From assembly GCA_002470515.1 (NCBI GenBank), contig DKML01000004.1, positions 124,001 through 188,000 on the forward strand: 64,000 nucleotides of DNA, read 5' to 3'. Shown here in pieces: positions 28,986 to 39,505 of the stretch; position 1 is the first letter of the stretch, and the number at the start of each line of letters is the position of its first letter. The notes under the pieces are model-generated. The model worked only from the letters and a program-made list of their open reading frames with translations, was not told the DNA's origin and did not search any database. The position numbers were made by a program, and so were the translations under genes. Source of the DNA: Proteobacteria bacterium UBA7415. Lineage in GTDB: Bacteria > Pseudomonadota > Gammaproteobacteria > Arenicellales > Arenicellaceae.

Positions 28986-30686
28986 TTAACGGTTTTGCTT
29001 GCCCCAGGTATCTCGTAAGCTAACCGTGCGATTCATCACCAATTTGCCGCTCTCCATTTCGCTGTCTTCTTCATCAAAGCAAAAATAACCGACGCGCTCA
29101 AACTGAAAGCGGTCTTGCGCGCTTGCACTCAACACGCTCGGCTCTAGCTTGGCGTTTGGATAGACCGTCAACGACTCTGGGTTTATTAATGCGGTAAAAT
29201 CTTCGGCGGCCGCTGGGTTCGGATCTGTGAATAATCGGTCGTAAACGCGCACTTCTGCGCCTACTGCCTCATCTGCGTTAACCCAGTGAATAATCCCTTT
29301 AATCTTACGGCCGTCAGCTGTTTTGCCGCGCGCCGATAATGGGTCATAGGTGCAGTGCAGCTCAACCACTTTGCCTGCATCGTCAGTAACAAACTCGTTA
29401 CAGGTAATCGCATAGCCATAACGTAGGCGTACTTCGCGCCCTGGGCCCAACCTAAAATAGTCAGCAGGAGGGTCGAGCATAAAGTCATCCTGCTCAATAT
29501 AAACTTCTTTGCCAAAGTTCAACGTACGCTTGCCTAAAGACTCGTCTTTAGGATGGTTAGCGACTTCAAAGCCTTCGGTTTGACCCTCAGGGTAATTGGT
29601 AATAACCACCTTTAGCGGATCTGTTACACCAAATACGCGTTTGGCCGTTGCTTCTAAGTCGTGACGGATCGCATTTTCCAGAATCGCCATATCAATGGTG
29701 CTGTCTTTTTTGGTGACCCCAATTTCGGCGCAATAGTCACGAATAGACTTAGGTGTATAGCCTCGTCGTTTTAGCCCCACCAATGTAGTCATTCGTGGGT
29801 CGTTCCAGCCCGATACGTGGCCTTCGTTCACCAACTGAATAAGCTTGCGCTTACTCGCCATCGCATACTCAAGGTTCGATCGCCCAAATTCAATTTGTCT
29901 GGGAAGAGTCTTACCTTTCTCGCCGGTAATTGTTTGTTCGATGGTTATGTTGGCAAGCACCCAGTTATACAGCTCGCGGTTGTCCTGGAATTCCAACGTA
30001 CACAGCGAATGGGTAATCCCCTCTAGGGCATCAGATATACAGTGTGTAAAATCGTACATCGGATAAATACACCACTTGTCGCCGGCGCGGTAATGATGTG
30101 CAAAGCGAATTCGGTACAAAATAGGATCGCGCATTACAAAGTTTGGCGACTCCATATCAATTTTGGCGCGCAGCGTATAGTCGCCTTCTTTAAATTCGCC
30201 GGCTTTCATGCGTTCAAATAAGTCGCGGTTTTGCGCAATAGGTCGATCGCGATTGGGGCTGTTCTTGCCCTTCTCGGTCAATGTGCCGCGATACTCGCGC
30301 ATTTGCTCTGCGTTTAAATCATCGACATACGCTAAACCCTTATCGATTAACTCTAAAGCAAATCCATACAAATGCTCGTAATAGTCACTGGCGTAGCACA
30401 AGCGGTCCCATTCAAAACCTAACCACTCAACACTAGCTCTAATCGACTCCATGAACTCGGTCGATTCTTTTTCGGGGTTGGTGTCATCAAAACGTAAGTT
30501 GCAATGGCCGCCAAGATCCTTAGCCAAGCCAAAATTCAGACAAATAGATTTAGCGTGCCCCAGATGTAAATAACCATTAGGCTCCGGTGGAAAACGCGTG
30601 TAGATCTCGGGGTATTGTCCGTTTCTTACGTCGTTGCCGGCGATGGCTTTAATAAAGTGATTGGGTGCTGCTTTGGTTTTGCTCAT
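28986..30686 (-). CDS. glnS: Glutaminyl-tRNA synthetase
   Basis: This class I synthetase charges tRNA-Gln. The N-terminal signature FPPEPNGYLHLGHAKSICLN contains the HIGH motif; the KMSKS-type loop is MASKRKL, where many relatives read VMSKRKL. The C-terminal beta-barrel anticodon domain is complete, ending FDEEDSEMESGKLVMNRTV. Length is 566 residues, near the E. coli enzyme. With gltX at 1539, the genome uses separate Glu and Gln enzymes. Confidence 0.96.
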   Translation of the reverse strand: MSKTKAAPNHFIKAIAGNDVRNGQYPEIYTRFPPEPNGYLHLGHAKSICLNFGLAKDLGGHCNLRFDDTNPEKESTEFMESIRASVEWLGFEWDRLCYASDYYEHLYGFALELIDKGLAYVDDLNAEQMREYRGTLTEKGKNSPNRDRPIAQNRDLFERMKAGEFKEGDYTLRAKIDMESPNFVMRDPILYRIRFAHHYRAGDKWCIYPMYDFTHCISDALEGITHSLCTLEFQDNRELYNWVLANITIEQTITGEKGKTLPRQIEFGRSNLEYAMASKRKLIQLVNEGHVSGWNDPRMTTLVGLKRRGYTPKSIRDYCAEIGVTKKDSTIDMAILENAIRHDLEATAKRVFGVTDPLKVVITNYPEGQTEGFEVANHPKDESLGKRTLNFGKEVYIEQDDFMLDPPADYFRLGPGREVRLRYGYAITCNEFVTDDAGKVVELHCTYDPLSARGKTADGRKIKGIIHWVNADEAVGAEVRVYDRLFTDPNPAAAEDFTALINPESLTVYPNAKLEPSVLSASAQDRFQFERVGYFCFDEEDSEMESGKLVMNRTVSLRDTWGKQNR

Positions 30687-30841
30687 TGGGTTAGCCTGCG
30701 CAGATGCGCTGCCATTAGTATTGCGCTGTGTAAAGCACGTCTATTAGATTTGTTTCAAACGCTCAGAGCAAATCTGATCTAAACGCTAAGTAATCGCGCG
30801 GATTATAAACCTGTTGCGTCTAGATAACAGCACGCATGTGT

Positions 30842-32065
30842 CTATTCAGATGCCACTTCGGGCTTTTTCTGCTGCTCTTCGTTTGCGGACTCGTCGTCGG
30901 GTGAGATTGCTGACGTGTTACTACTCTGATTAGGCTGGGCTGGGATCTGAGCCGAAGCTTGACCTCCAGATTCCTGAGTAGGATGACCCGCAAATTGAAT
31001 AGCGGATCGTTTAATGCTCTGATCCGCTGAGCTAAACTCGGTTTGTTGCAAAATAGGTGTAGCCAGTGATATCCCAGAGCGACTTGCCTCAGCCAGCACG
31101 TACCCACGAAAAATCTGTCGTATTGCAGGCAATCGTTTTACATCTTTGGTGTAATAGAACACAGCCCACGTTACCGCGTAATCGCCGGTGTCTTGCACAA
31201 AAATTTCGGGTTCGTACTGTTCTTCGCGAGAGTTCTCTGACTGATCGATGTCTGCAAAAGCACGCATAATCATCGACCTTACTTCCTCCTGAGAATGCTT
31301 GTAGTCAATATTAAAGGTCAGACATTCGCGCAACCCCCTGGCAGACGCAAAGCGCGATAAGTTTTGTAGACTGCAATCTCTGAGCCTAGCGTTGCGCAAC
31401 ATCAACCTATGGTTGTTAACCAAATCCAAACATTCTGTGTGGAAAACCTTAGTCTTAAAAATAGTGGCGAACACCGTTTTGCCATCCACATCAAACTGAA
31501 CCACATCGCCTTCTTCGCACAAGCGGCTATTAAGAATAATCAGGCCGCTGACTATATCGGGCGCCCAGCTCGCTTGGGTCATGGCGAGTAATAAGCCGAT
31601 AATACCGATTGCACCCCCAGCTTCCAATAATGAGTTAAGCCCCAAGATGCGCAAACAGCTTACAATCGCGACTATCGTTACGATAGCGGCAACAAATAGA
31701 CTCAAACCACGACTGGAATACGTATCTGAGATTGTCGTCTTGTCGTTAGTCGTTCGTTTTTTGCCAAACTTTAAACGAATGAAAAAGTTGATGACATGCG
31801 TCAAAAATATCGCAAAGTAGATAACAATCAAAGATTGCGTAATCTTAGATAAGGCATCGTAGCGGTGCGCGAGCAATACGTTAATAACTACCGCGGCCAC
31901 GATCATTAGATTAAGCGCGCGCATCATCGCTACGCGGTTCTCTAAACCATCGTCATCATTCAACCATTTACTGATCGGGTGAGCCAGTACCAGTAAAGCT
32001 GCACTTAAGCTGAGTACGACTAAATCAAATGGGGTAAAACTCGATAAAAGCGAAGTAATGTTCAT
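30842..32065 (-). CDS. MscS family mechanosensitive ion channel
   Basis: This inner-membrane channel probably releases solutes on hypo-osmotic shock. About five N-terminal hydrophobic helices precede the MscS core (roughly residues 125-300). The pore helix region is rich in Gly and Ala (EAGGAIGIIGLLLAMTQ), followed by the beta-domain GDVVQFD. The C-terminal tail (about residues 345-407) is disordered and rich in Gln, Ser and Pro. At 407 residues it is longer than E. coli MscS (286). It lies 155 bases upstream of glnS on the same strand. Confidence 0.85.
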   Translation of the reverse strand: MNITSLLSSFTPFDLVVLSLSAALLVLAHPISKWLNDDDGLENRVAMMRALNLMIVAAVVINVLLAHRYDALSKITQSLIVIYFAIFLTHVINFFIRLKFGKKRTTNDKTTISDTYSSRGLSLFVAAIVTIVAIVSCLRILGLNSLLEAGGAIGIIGLLLAMTQASWAPDIVSGLIILNSRLCEEGDVVQFDVDGKTVFATIFKTKVFHTECLDLVNNHRLMLRNARLRDCSLQNLSRFASARGLRECLTFNIDYKHSQEEVRSMIMRAFADIDQSENSREEQYEPEIFVQDTGDYAVTWAVFYYTKDVKRLPAIRQIFRGYVLAEASRSGISLATPILQQTEFSSADQSIKRSAIQFAGHPTQESGGQASAQIPAQPNQSSNTSAISPDDESANEEQQKKPEVASE

Positions 32066-32311
32066 GTGCTCATTATAAAGAACAAATCGTTACGCTACCG
32101 AAAAGCTTTAGCGCCTGAAATGCGTCTTACCGCGATATACGCTAGAAATACGGTTCCTGATCCATTTCAAAGCAAATCAACACTACTCTTTATTCACTTT
32201 GCCAATATCAGTTATAGTATGCATCCGCAATTTGAGGGGTTACACCATATGTGTCCCTCGTATACTCTGCGGTCTTGAAATCAACTAACGCTTTGAACAG
32301 GGAGAAAGCGA

Positions 32312-33853
32312 ATGATTATCAGTGTTCCTAAGGAATCCTATAAAGGTGAGCGACGTGTTGCGCTAACACCTGAATCTGCCTCACAAATCCAAAAGCTCGG
32401 CCACACTCTACGCATTGAGTCTGGCGCAGGTAAAAACGCCGAATTCAGCGACGCTGATTACGAAGCCGCTGGCGTAGAGGTTATTAAAGGCGACGACATC
32501 TGGACGAAAACAGATATCGTCATGAAAGTTCGCGGTGTATCAGCAGCAGAAGCTAAAAAGCTTTCGGCTGGACAAACGGTGATGAGCTTTTTCTGGCCTG
32601 CACAAAACGAAAAGCTGCTGGCTCAATTAGCTGAGGCTAAAGTAAATGTAATTGCCATGGACAGCGTGCCGCGTTTATCGCGTTCGCAAAAAATGGATGC
32701 ATTGAGTTCAATGGCCAACATTGGTGGTTATCGCGCGGTTGTTGAAGCGGCCGGTCAGTTCGGCCGATTCTTTACCGGGCAAGTCACTGCTGCGGGTAAA
32801 GTTCCACCAGCCAAAGTCATGGTTATTGGCGCAGGTGTTGCCGGTTTAGCCGCGATTGGCGCCGCCAAGAGCATGGGCGCTATCGTAAGAGCCTTCGATA
32901 CTAGACTAGAAGCCAAGGAACAGGTCGAAAGCTTGGGTGCGGAATTTCTAGAGTTAGAATTCGAAGAAGACGGTTCTGGCGAAGGTGGTTACGCTAAAAC
33001 CATGAGTAAAGAGTTTATTGATGCCGAAATGGCCATGTTCCGTGAACAAGCCAAAGAGATCGACATCATTATTACTACCGCCCTGATTCCAGGCCGCCCA
33101 GCGCCAGAGCTTATTACCAAAGATATGGTAGAGAGCATGAAGTCGGGTAGCGTTATTGTGGATCTTGCTGCGGAGCAAGGCGGTAACTGTAAGCTTTCTA
33201 AAGCCGATAAAATTGTTACGCACAAAGGCGTAAAAATTATTGGTTACACCGACTTACCTAGCCGCTTAGCAACTCAGGCGTCGCAGTTATACAGTACTAA
33301 CTTACGTCACATGTTGACCGACCTTACGCCTAACAAAGACGGCAAGGTCAATATCAATATGAAGGACGAAGTGATCCGTGGCGCCACGGTAGCACACAAA
33401 GGTAAGGTCACATGGCCAGCGCCTGCGCCTAAGCTGTCGGCGGCTCCTGCTAAGCCTAAAGTAGCGGCTCCAGCACCAGAACCCAAACCAGAGCTCAGTG
33501 CGGCGACCAAAGCCAAAATGAGCTTAGGCGCAATGGCCTTGGCCGTATTAGCCTTGTTGGGTGTCGGTTCAGTTGCGCCAGCTGAGTTTATGAGTCACTT
33601 CACAGTGTTCGTCTTGGCTTGTTTTATTGGTTATCAAGTTATCTGGAGTGTTACCCCTGCTCTACACACGCCGCTCATGAGCGTGACCAATGCCATCTCG
33701 GGCATTATTGTAGTGGGTGCTCTGTTACAGATTTCCTCTTCGTCTGGTGCCGTTGTGATTTTGGCATTTATTGCGGTCCTGATCGCGTCTATCAACATTG
33801 TGGGTGGCTTTATGGTTACCCAGCGTATGTTGAAAATGTTTAACAAAGGTTAG
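32312..33853 (+). CDS. pntA: NAD(P) transhydrogenase, alpha subunit
   Basis: This is the subunit of the proton-translocating transhydrogenase that binds NAD(H). The N-terminal alanine-dehydrogenase-like domains contain [18 protein letters not shown] and the nucleotide fold [18 protein letters not shown]. An Ala/Pro-rich linker (about residues 370-400) leads to about four C-terminal membrane helices. It has 513 residues, like E. coli PntA. GGGAG (32300-32304) provides the ribosome site. pntB follows after 11 bases. Confidence 0.96.
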   Translation: MIISVPKESYKGERRVALTPESASQIQKLGHTLRIESGAGKNAEFSDADYEAAGVEVIKGDDIWTKTDIVMKVRGVSAAEAKKLSAGQTVMSFFWPAQNEKLLAQLAEAKVNVIAMDSVPRLSRSQKMDALSSMANIGGYRAVVEAAGQFGRFFTGQVTAAGKVPPAKVMVIGAGVAGLAAIGAAKSMGAIVRAFDTRLEAKEQVESLGAEFLELEFEEDGSGEGGYAKTMSKEFIDAEMAMFREQAKEIDIIITTALIPGRPAPELITKDMVESMKSGSVIVDLAAEQGGNCKLSKADKIVTHKGVKIIGYTDLPSRLATQASQLYSTNLRHMLTDLTPNKDGKVNINMKDEVIRGATVAHKGKVTWPAPAPKLSAAPAKPKVAAPAPEPKPELSAATKAKMSLGAMALAVLALLGVGSVAPAEFMSHFTVFVLACFIGYQVIWSVTPALHTPLMSVTNAISGIIVVGALLQISSSSGAVVILAFIAVLIASINIVGGFMVTQRMLKMFNKG

Positions 33854-33864
33854 GAGTTTAGATC

Positions 33865-35280
33865 ATGACGATAGAAACACTTTCTAGTTCAGGCGGCACT
33901 ATTAGTGCGGCATACATTGTTTCGGCCATTCTGTTTATTCTCAGTTTGTCGGGTCTTAGTAACCAAGAAACATCTCGCCGTGGCAATATGTACGGCATCA
34001 TCGGTATGGCAATCGCCATCATTGCTACGATATTTAATCCAGCGGTCAATAGTTACGCTTGGTTGATTGTTGCCATGGTTGTTGGTGGTGGTATTGGTTC
34101 GCGCATGGCGGCTAAAGTCGAAATGACGCAAATGCCAGAGCTGGTTGCTATCTTGCACAGTTTTGTTGGTATGGCTGCTGTATTGGTTGGCTTCGCGACT
34201 TACTTCGATCCTACTAGCGCCTTAGTCGGCGCGGCAAAAACCATCCACAACGTAGAGATCTATCTGGGCGTCTTGATTGGTGCTGTGACCTTTACCGGTT
34301 CGGTTGTCGCCTTTGGTAAGTTAAGCGGCAAGATCGGCAGCAAGCCATTAATGTTGCCAGCGCGTCACTTCTTAAATTTAGGAATTTTGATTGCTTGTAT
34401 TCTGATAGGCAGCTGGTTCTTAGGCGCAGACACAGGCGCAGGCACTGTTGCCTTGTTGCTCATGACGTTGCTCGCATTTGCGTTCGGCGTACACATGGTT
34501 ATGGCGATTGGCGGAGCAGATATGCCTGTTGTTATATCTATGCTTAACAGCTACTCAGGTTGGGCGGCGGCCGCAACTGGCTTTATGCTCTCTAACGACT
34601 TGTTGATTATCGTTGGTGCATTAGTCGGTAGTTCTGGCGCAATTCTTAGCTACATCATGTGTCGTGCGATGAACCGTAACTTTGTAAGCGTAATCATGGG
34701 TGGTTTTGGTACCACTTCTGGTGGCGGCGAAGAAGAAGGGGAGCAAGGCGAAGCCATTGCTATTCAAGCTGACGAAGTTGCCCAAATGTGTGCCGACGCC
34801 GATCAAGTTGTTATTGTGCCGGGTTACGGTATGGCAGTTGCCAATGCTCAACACCCAGTATCAGACCTGACTAAGATGTTATTGGATCGCGGTGTTAATG
34901 TTCGATTTGCTATTCATCCAGTCGCCGGCCGTATGCCGGGTCACATGAATGTACTATTGGCTGAAGCTAACGTGTCGTACGACTTAGTGCTAGAGATGGA
35001 CGAGATCAACGACGAGCTAGACAAGGTCGACGTGGTTATCGTAATAGGCGCTAACGACATTGTTAACCCTGCGGCTCTAGAAAATCCAAACAGCCCAATT
35101 GCTGGAATGCCAGTATTGGAAGTGTGGAATGCTAAAACGGTTATTGTTTCTAAGCGAAGCATGGCTACAGGTTACGCGGGCGTAGAAAATCCATTGTTCT
35201 TTAAAGACAATACGCGCATGTTGTTTGGCGACGCTAAAGACAGTGTTGACGCTATTCGGCAGGCGCTTTCTACTAGCTAA
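33865..35280 (+). CDS. pntB: NAD(P) transhydrogenase, beta subunit
   Basis: This subunit carries most of the membrane domain and binds NADP(H). Multiple helices span about residues 1-270 (for example [13 protein letters not shown] between spans), followed by the soluble domain III with [34 protein letters not shown] and the [10 protein letters not shown] motif. Length is 471 residues. Together with PntA it makes NADPH at the expense of the proton gradient. A terminator-like hairpin starts 30 bases past the stop. Confidence 0.97.
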   Translation: MTIETLSSSGGTISAAYIVSAILFILSLSGLSNQETSRRGNMYGIIGMAIAIIATIFNPAVNSYAWLIVAMVVGGGIGSRMAAKVEMTQMPELVAILHSFVGMAAVLVGFATYFDPTSALVGAAKTIHNVEIYLGVLIGAVTFTGSVVAFGKLSGKIGSKPLMLPARHFLNLGILIACILIGSWFLGADTGAGTVALLLMTLLAFAFGVHMVMAIGGADMPVVISMLNSYSGWAAAATGFMLSNDLLIIVGALVGSSGAILSYIMCRAMNRNFVSVIMGGFGTTSGGGEEEGEQGEAIAIQADEVAQMCADADQVVIVPGYGMAVANAQHPVSDLTKMLLDRGVNVRFAIHPVAGRMPGHMNVLLAEANVSYDLVLEMDEINDELDKVDVVIVIGANDIVNPAALENPNSPIAGMPVLEVWNAKTVIVSKRSMATGYAGVENPLFFKDNTRMLFGDAKDSVDAIRQALSTS

Positions 35281-35309
35281 GCTTTAGCTAATAGCTATTT
35301 AAAACTATG

Positions 35310-35338
35310 CAAAGCCCACCCTAATCAGGTGGGCTTTG
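35310..35338 (+). terminator. Stem-loop terminator after pntB
   Basis: A perfect 11-bp stem (CAAAGCCCACC / GGTGGGCTTTG) with a 7-base loop lies 30 bases after the pntB stop. The T tract falls inside the stem end (CTTTG), with only a modest T-rich stretch after. Confidence 0.8.
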
Positions 35339-35444
35339 TCGTTCTAGTACTGCGCACAATAGCGCGTGTATGTTTTAATATCGGTTCATCAGTACGTTAT
35401 TTATTTCCAGTTATTCGATTTTACTTCGGTCACTATGATTTCAG

Positions 35445-36434
35445 ATGCCTGTTCAAGCTAGCCCACTAGATCATCGCTTTTGTGTTGCCCCGATGCTTGA
35501 TTGCACGGATCGGCACTCGCGCTTTCTGTTTAGATTAATTTCTAAACGAGCTGTGTTGTATACCGAAATGGTAACAACAGGCGCTTTGCTATTTGGCGAC
35601 GTACCTCGGTTCTTGAACTTTAATCACGCGGAGCATCCTCTGGCGCTCCAGCTCGGTGGCAGCGAACCCGACGCTATGGCACGTTGTGCAGAGTTGGCAC
35701 AAGAATGGCAATACGACGAAGTAAACATCAATGTCGGTTGCCCCAGCGACCGAGTACAGTCTGGCGCATTTGGAGCCTGTTTGATGCAGAGCCCAGACTT
35801 GGTCGCAGACAACGTAAGAGCAATGTCGGCCGTAACGGATATACCTGTCACTATTAAATGCCGTATTGGTATAGACGAACAAGAGCCTCGCGATGCGCTT
35901 TGGGCATTAGTAGACGCGAGCGCTAACGCAGGGTGCACCACATTTATTGTGCATGCCCGTAAAGCATGGCTTAAAGGCTTAAGCCCAAAAGAGAATCGAG
36001 ATGTTCCGCCACTCGACTACGATTTGGTTTACACGCTGAAACAAGACTTCCCTGAGTTAAAAATTGTGCTCAATGGCGGTATTACCACACTTGAGCAATC
36101 GGCTGAACACTTGGCCCAAGTGGACGGAGTAATGATGGGGCGCGAAGCCTATTCAAATCCCTACATAATGCGCGACGTTGATCGGCGAATATACGGCGTG
36201 GGTGATGAGCCAGTGCCCCGCGACCAAGTATTTGAAAATTATCTAAAATATGCCGCTAAGACTTGCGCAAGTGGAGTGCGGCTTAATCACTTAACCCGTC
36301 ACGCTGTTGGTCTGTATCACGGCGAACCACGTTCACGCCTGTGGCGGCGCTACCTCAGCGAAAACGCCCATTTGCCTGGGTCGGATGAACAAGTAATGAA
36401 AGACGCCTATCTAGCAATGATCGGCGGGGCTTAG
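35445..36434 (+). CDS. dusA: tRNA-dihydrouridine synthase A
   Basis: This flavin enzyme reduces uridine 20/20a in the tRNA D-loop. The N-terminus APMLDCTDRHSRFLFRLIS and TEMVTTGALLFGD is specific to DusA. The catalytic Cys lies in NVGCPSDRVQSGAFGACLM. NGGITTLEQ and MMGREAYSNPY complete the TIM barrel, and a helical RNA-binding domain ends the protein. Length 329 residues matches DusA. Just after the stop comes a 7-bp tandem repeat. Confidence 0.95.
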   Translation: MPVQASPLDHRFCVAPMLDCTDRHSRFLFRLISKRAVLYTEMVTTGALLFGDVPRFLNFNHAEHPLALQLGGSEPDAMARCAELAQEWQYDEVNINVGCPSDRVQSGAFGACLMQSPDLVADNVRAMSAVTDIPVTIKCRIGIDEQEPRDALWALVDASANAGCTTFIVHARKAWLKGLSPKENRDVPPLDYDLVYTLKQDFPELKIVLNGGITTLEQSAEHLAQVDGVMMGREAYSNPYIMRDVDRRIYGVGDEPVPRDQVFENYLKYAAKTCASGVRLNHLTRHAVGLYHGEPRSRLWRRYLSENAHLPGSDEQVMKDAYLAMIGGA

Positions 36435-36451
36435 GCTTTGTAACGATAGCG

Positions 36452-36542
36452 CCTAACACCTAACACCTAACACCTAACACCTAACACCTAACACCTAGCA
36501 CCTAACACCTAACACCTAGCACCTAGCACTTAGCACTTAGCA
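36452..36542. repeat. Heptanucleotide tandem repeat, 13 units
   Basis: Thirteen head-to-tail units of CCTAACA (variants CCTAGCA and CTTAGCA) fill 91 bases directly after dusA. Eight units have the plain form; the variants are at the downstream end, which suggests ageing from one side. It is non-coding and too short-period for CRISPR. The unit resembles telomere-type repeats by chance. Confidence 0.97.
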
Positions 36543-36703
36543 CCAGGCTGAGTATTGTTTTGGGTTAATTATTGTTGTTCATTAATCCGCCGTTCATCTA
36601 ATTTAAGTACACTAAGGCTTAACTTCCCAGAAGTGCATCCAGTCTCAGCGTGAGCTGGAGCGGTAATTGTATTAACCGGCAAAACTGCCAAGAGATAGTC
36701 AGC

Positions 36704-39379
36704 ATGTTATTTGTACGATGGATTTTGGGTTTTATATTAACCCTCAGTATTGTTCTGGCTTTGGCCGTTGTGTTACTGCCGCGCTGGTTCAACCCCAATG
36801 ATTATCGTGATGACATTGAGCTGCAACTCAACAAGGCTACTGGGCGCGAGATTGCATTAGACGGCAATCTGCAATTATCGGTTTTTCCATGGTTAGGTGT
36901 ACGCACCGAAGCCGTAAAGGTCAGTCAGCCACGCGAGATCGGCGGCGACTTTATGCGCATTGACTCTGCACAAATACGTTTGCAGTTAATGCCACTGCTT
37001 AATCGTCGCATCGAGCTAGACACCATTTTGTTAGACGGCGCTTACATTCACTACATTAGCGTAAACGAGCAGCTCAATAGCCTTACGTTTAATGATGAGT
37101 CAACGGTTGCCGTGGCGGCGATTAATAAAGGTTCAAGCGGTGCAGACTCAGCGGCTAACTCAGCGTCGCCCTCAAATGTGGGCTTTAGCGCTAATGATGT
37201 GTTTTTAAAAGGCGTGGATGTTCGCAACGCCACACTAGACTATGAAGACCGCAGCGCGAAATCCAGAACCAAGATTAGCGAGTTTAATGCCAATATTGGC
37301 AGTGTGTTGTCAGGTGAGTTAACGCCGTTCTCGCTCAGTGGTGTGCTTCAATCTGCGCCCAGCACTCAATCAACCAGCGCTGCAACAGCAAGTGCATTAC
37401 CCACGAGATTCACCGCGGACGGTAATGTGATTGTGGGCCAAGAAGGCAAGTCGATCGTAGTAAGCGACCTTAAAAGCACACTGGATGATAGTGAGCAAAA
37501 AATCGATATTGCCTCGGCTAAAGTAAGCGTAGCCGATTTCGCCCGCATAAACGCTCAAAATACCAAGATTAATATCAGTGGCACAAGCATCGCGTTACCG
37601 ATTGAGCTTAATGCACCTGACCTAAGCGTTGATCTCGAATCTGAGGTTCTTCAAATGCAGAATCTGGTCGCGCTGTTAGGGCTTACAGCCTCAAGAACAA
37701 CAATAAATGTTAGCGATTTAGTGGTACGTGATGCAATCAGCGATCCTAAATACACCTTAAACCTTAACGTTCCTACTCATTCGCTACTCAATACTCTTAA
37801 AGCGCTAGACATAGACTACCAGCCCACCGGTAAGCAGGCGCTCAAAAAAGTGGCTATAAAGGCCAAGCTAACCGGCACGTCCGACAGCGTTAAAGTAAGC
37901 AATGGTGTGGTTAATCTAGACTCAAGTGTTGCGGCCATATCAGGCCAAGTTAATAATTTCTCAGATCCAGCATTTAGACTGGATCTAGAAATCGACTCTC
38001 TCAATTTAGACGACTACTTACCGCTTGATGAAAGTGGCGAAACAACAAAGGCCGAAGAAACATCCTTGGCCACCGTATTGGTATTACCCATGGCAGTATT
38101 CGAGGGTTTTGTTGCTGATGCCAAGCTGAGCGTTAAGAGCTTAAGTTCTGGCGGGATGATGCTTGACGATGTAGTAGTCGACGTTAAGTCAGATAAAGCT
38201 AAGGTGGTTATTAAGCCTAGAGCGAACCTGTTTGAAGGAAAGCTCGCGGGTGATATTGCCTATGGACAAGAGTTTGGTGTGCCGACGTTACGCATTAAAA
38301 ACGAAATCGACCTTGTTAGTTTGGGCGAGTTACTGAGCTCAGCTCAAATAACAGACCAGTTAACAGGCTTAGGTTCTTTGGTAATGGACTTGGTAGTTAC
38401 TGAACGCGATGGTAAGCAGTTTAACGAAGGGACGATAAAACTATTCGCCAAAAATGGTGCTCTCAAAGGCGTAGACGTAAAGAATGTGCTCGATACTACG
38501 TATGCCCAGTACAAGACGCTCCAAAGTACCTTGCGCAGCAAAGACAGCAGCGCTCCCTTGGCATCGTCGGAGTCTCAACCCGCAGCATCACCAACTAGCA
38601 CAGCGACTGATGCCGATACTGAAACAAGTAGCGAAACAGGCACAGGTAAGAGCAGTGCTGCGGATGAAACACGTTTTGCCGAACTTTTGGGCACGTTTAA
38701 CGTAAAAGATTTTCTTATTACCAACACTGATTTCAGTTTAAGTGCACCCTTGTTTAAAGTGACGGGCGCAGGCCTTATTGATATCGCCGCGGAACAAATC
38801 GATTACACTGTTAATGTTGCGGTGGTAAACAACACCTCGGGTCAGGCAGGTGAAGCCATTGAAAAGCTCAAGGGGTTTACTATTCCCATTCGGTTTAGCG
38901 GCGCTTTGCTTGCACCGAAGTTCTCGGTAGACACAAAGGCGCTGTATCGTTCACTGCTTAAACGTGACGTAGACACAAAGAAAGGCGCTTTTCTTCAAGA
39001 GAAATATGGAATTGAAGGTGGCGAGAATCTTTCGACTAAGGAAACAGCAAAGCAAATTTTGTTAGACAAGCTTTTAAAGCCGAATAAAGAAAAGACACCA
39101 GCAACTCAAGAGCGGTCGATGACAGGAAACGAAGGTTCGCAGTCAACTGCTGTTCTGCCAGCAGGCGCTCAGCCAGCTAATTCTTCTGAGTCGCCCGTGC
39201 AAGAGTCAGTAGAGCGACCAATGCAGCCGCGCGCTACTAGCGAAGTAACTGATCCAGCTATTGCCGCAACTATTGATCCTGCAACGGGCGAAGCTATTCC
39301 AGCCGAGCCGAAACCGCTCGACAAAGATGCTCTGAAAAAGGAATTAGGCAAGAAACTATTGGATGAGTTATTCAAGTAG
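36704..39379 (+). CDS. AsmA family protein
   Basis: This large envelope protein has an N-terminal inner-membrane helix (about residues 4-24, ILGFILTLSIVLALAVVLLP) and a long beta-rich periplasmic body. AsmA-like proteins are thought to bridge membranes and help lipid transport. The start NPNDYRDDIELQLNKATGRE and the C-terminal AsmA segment LKGVDVKNVLDTTYAQYKTL are typical. A low-complexity Ser/Thr/Ala insertion (around 38555-38660) and a Lys/Pro-rich tail are present. I prefer the ATG at 36704 over a GTG at 36650 because the membrane helix begins there. Confidence 0.87.
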   Translation: MLFVRWILGFILTLSIVLALAVVLLPRWFNPNDYRDDIELQLNKATGREIALDGNLQLSVFPWLGVRTEAVKVSQPREIGGDFMRIDSAQIRLQLMPLLNRRIELDTILLDGAYIHYISVNEQLNSLTFNDESTVAVAAINKGSSGADSAANSASPSNVGFSANDVFLKGVDVRNATLDYEDRSAKSRTKISEFNANIGSVLSGELTPFSLSGVLQSAPSTQSTSAATASALPTRFTADGNVIVGQEGKSIVVSDLKSTLDDSEQKIDIASAKVSVADFARINAQNTKINISGTSIALPIELNAPDLSVDLESEVLQMQNLVALLGLTASRTTINVSDLVVRDAISDPKYTLNLNVPTHSLLNTLKALDIDYQPTGKQALKKVAIKAKLTGTSDSVKVSNGVVNLDSSVAAISGQVNNFSDPAFRLDLEIDSLNLDDYLPLDESGETTKAEETSLATVLVLPMAVFEGFVADAKLSVKSLSSGGMMLDDVVVDVKSDKAKVVIKPRANLFEGKLAGDIAYGQEFGVPTLRIKNEIDLVSLGELLSSAQITDQLTGLGSLVMDLVVTERDGKQFNEGTIKLFAKNGALKGVDVKNVLDTTYAQYKTLQSTLRSKDSSAPLASSESQPAASPTSTATDADTETSSETGTGKSSAADETRFAELLGTFNVKDFLITNTDFSLSAPLFKVTGAGLIDIAAEQIDYTVNVAVVNNTSGQAGEAIEKLKGFTIPIRFSGALLAPKFSVDTKALYRSLLKRDVDTKKGAFLQEKYGIEGGENLSTKETAKQILLDKLLKPNKEKTPATQERSMTGNEGSQSTAVLPAGAQPANSSESPVQESVERPMQPRATSEVTDPAIAATIDPATGEAIPAEPKPLDKDALKKELGKKLLDELFK

Positions 39380-39392
39380 GGGCTGTGTTCAG

Positions 39393-39424
39393 GGCTAAGC
39401 GCGTGTAGAATCACGCGTTTAGCC
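39393..39424 (+). terminator. Stem-loop after the AsmA gene
   Basis: GGCTAAGCGCGTG pairs with CACGCGTTTAGCC over 13 positions with one G-T wobble and a 6-base loop, 13 bases after the stop. No T run follows. It is a probable transcript end or stabilising hairpin. Confidence 0.6.
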
Positions 39425-39505
39425 TATAACCGCTGGTTAAAGAGAGTGCCCTAATGGCGGGCTCTTAGCTCCAGCATTTTCTATATCCAATACCATACTA
39501 ATATC

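Noticed and set aside
36452..36542. CRISPR array or telomere
   Set aside because: The period is 7 bases with no spacers, so it is not CRISPR; a telomere would need a chromosome end, but genes continue on both sides.
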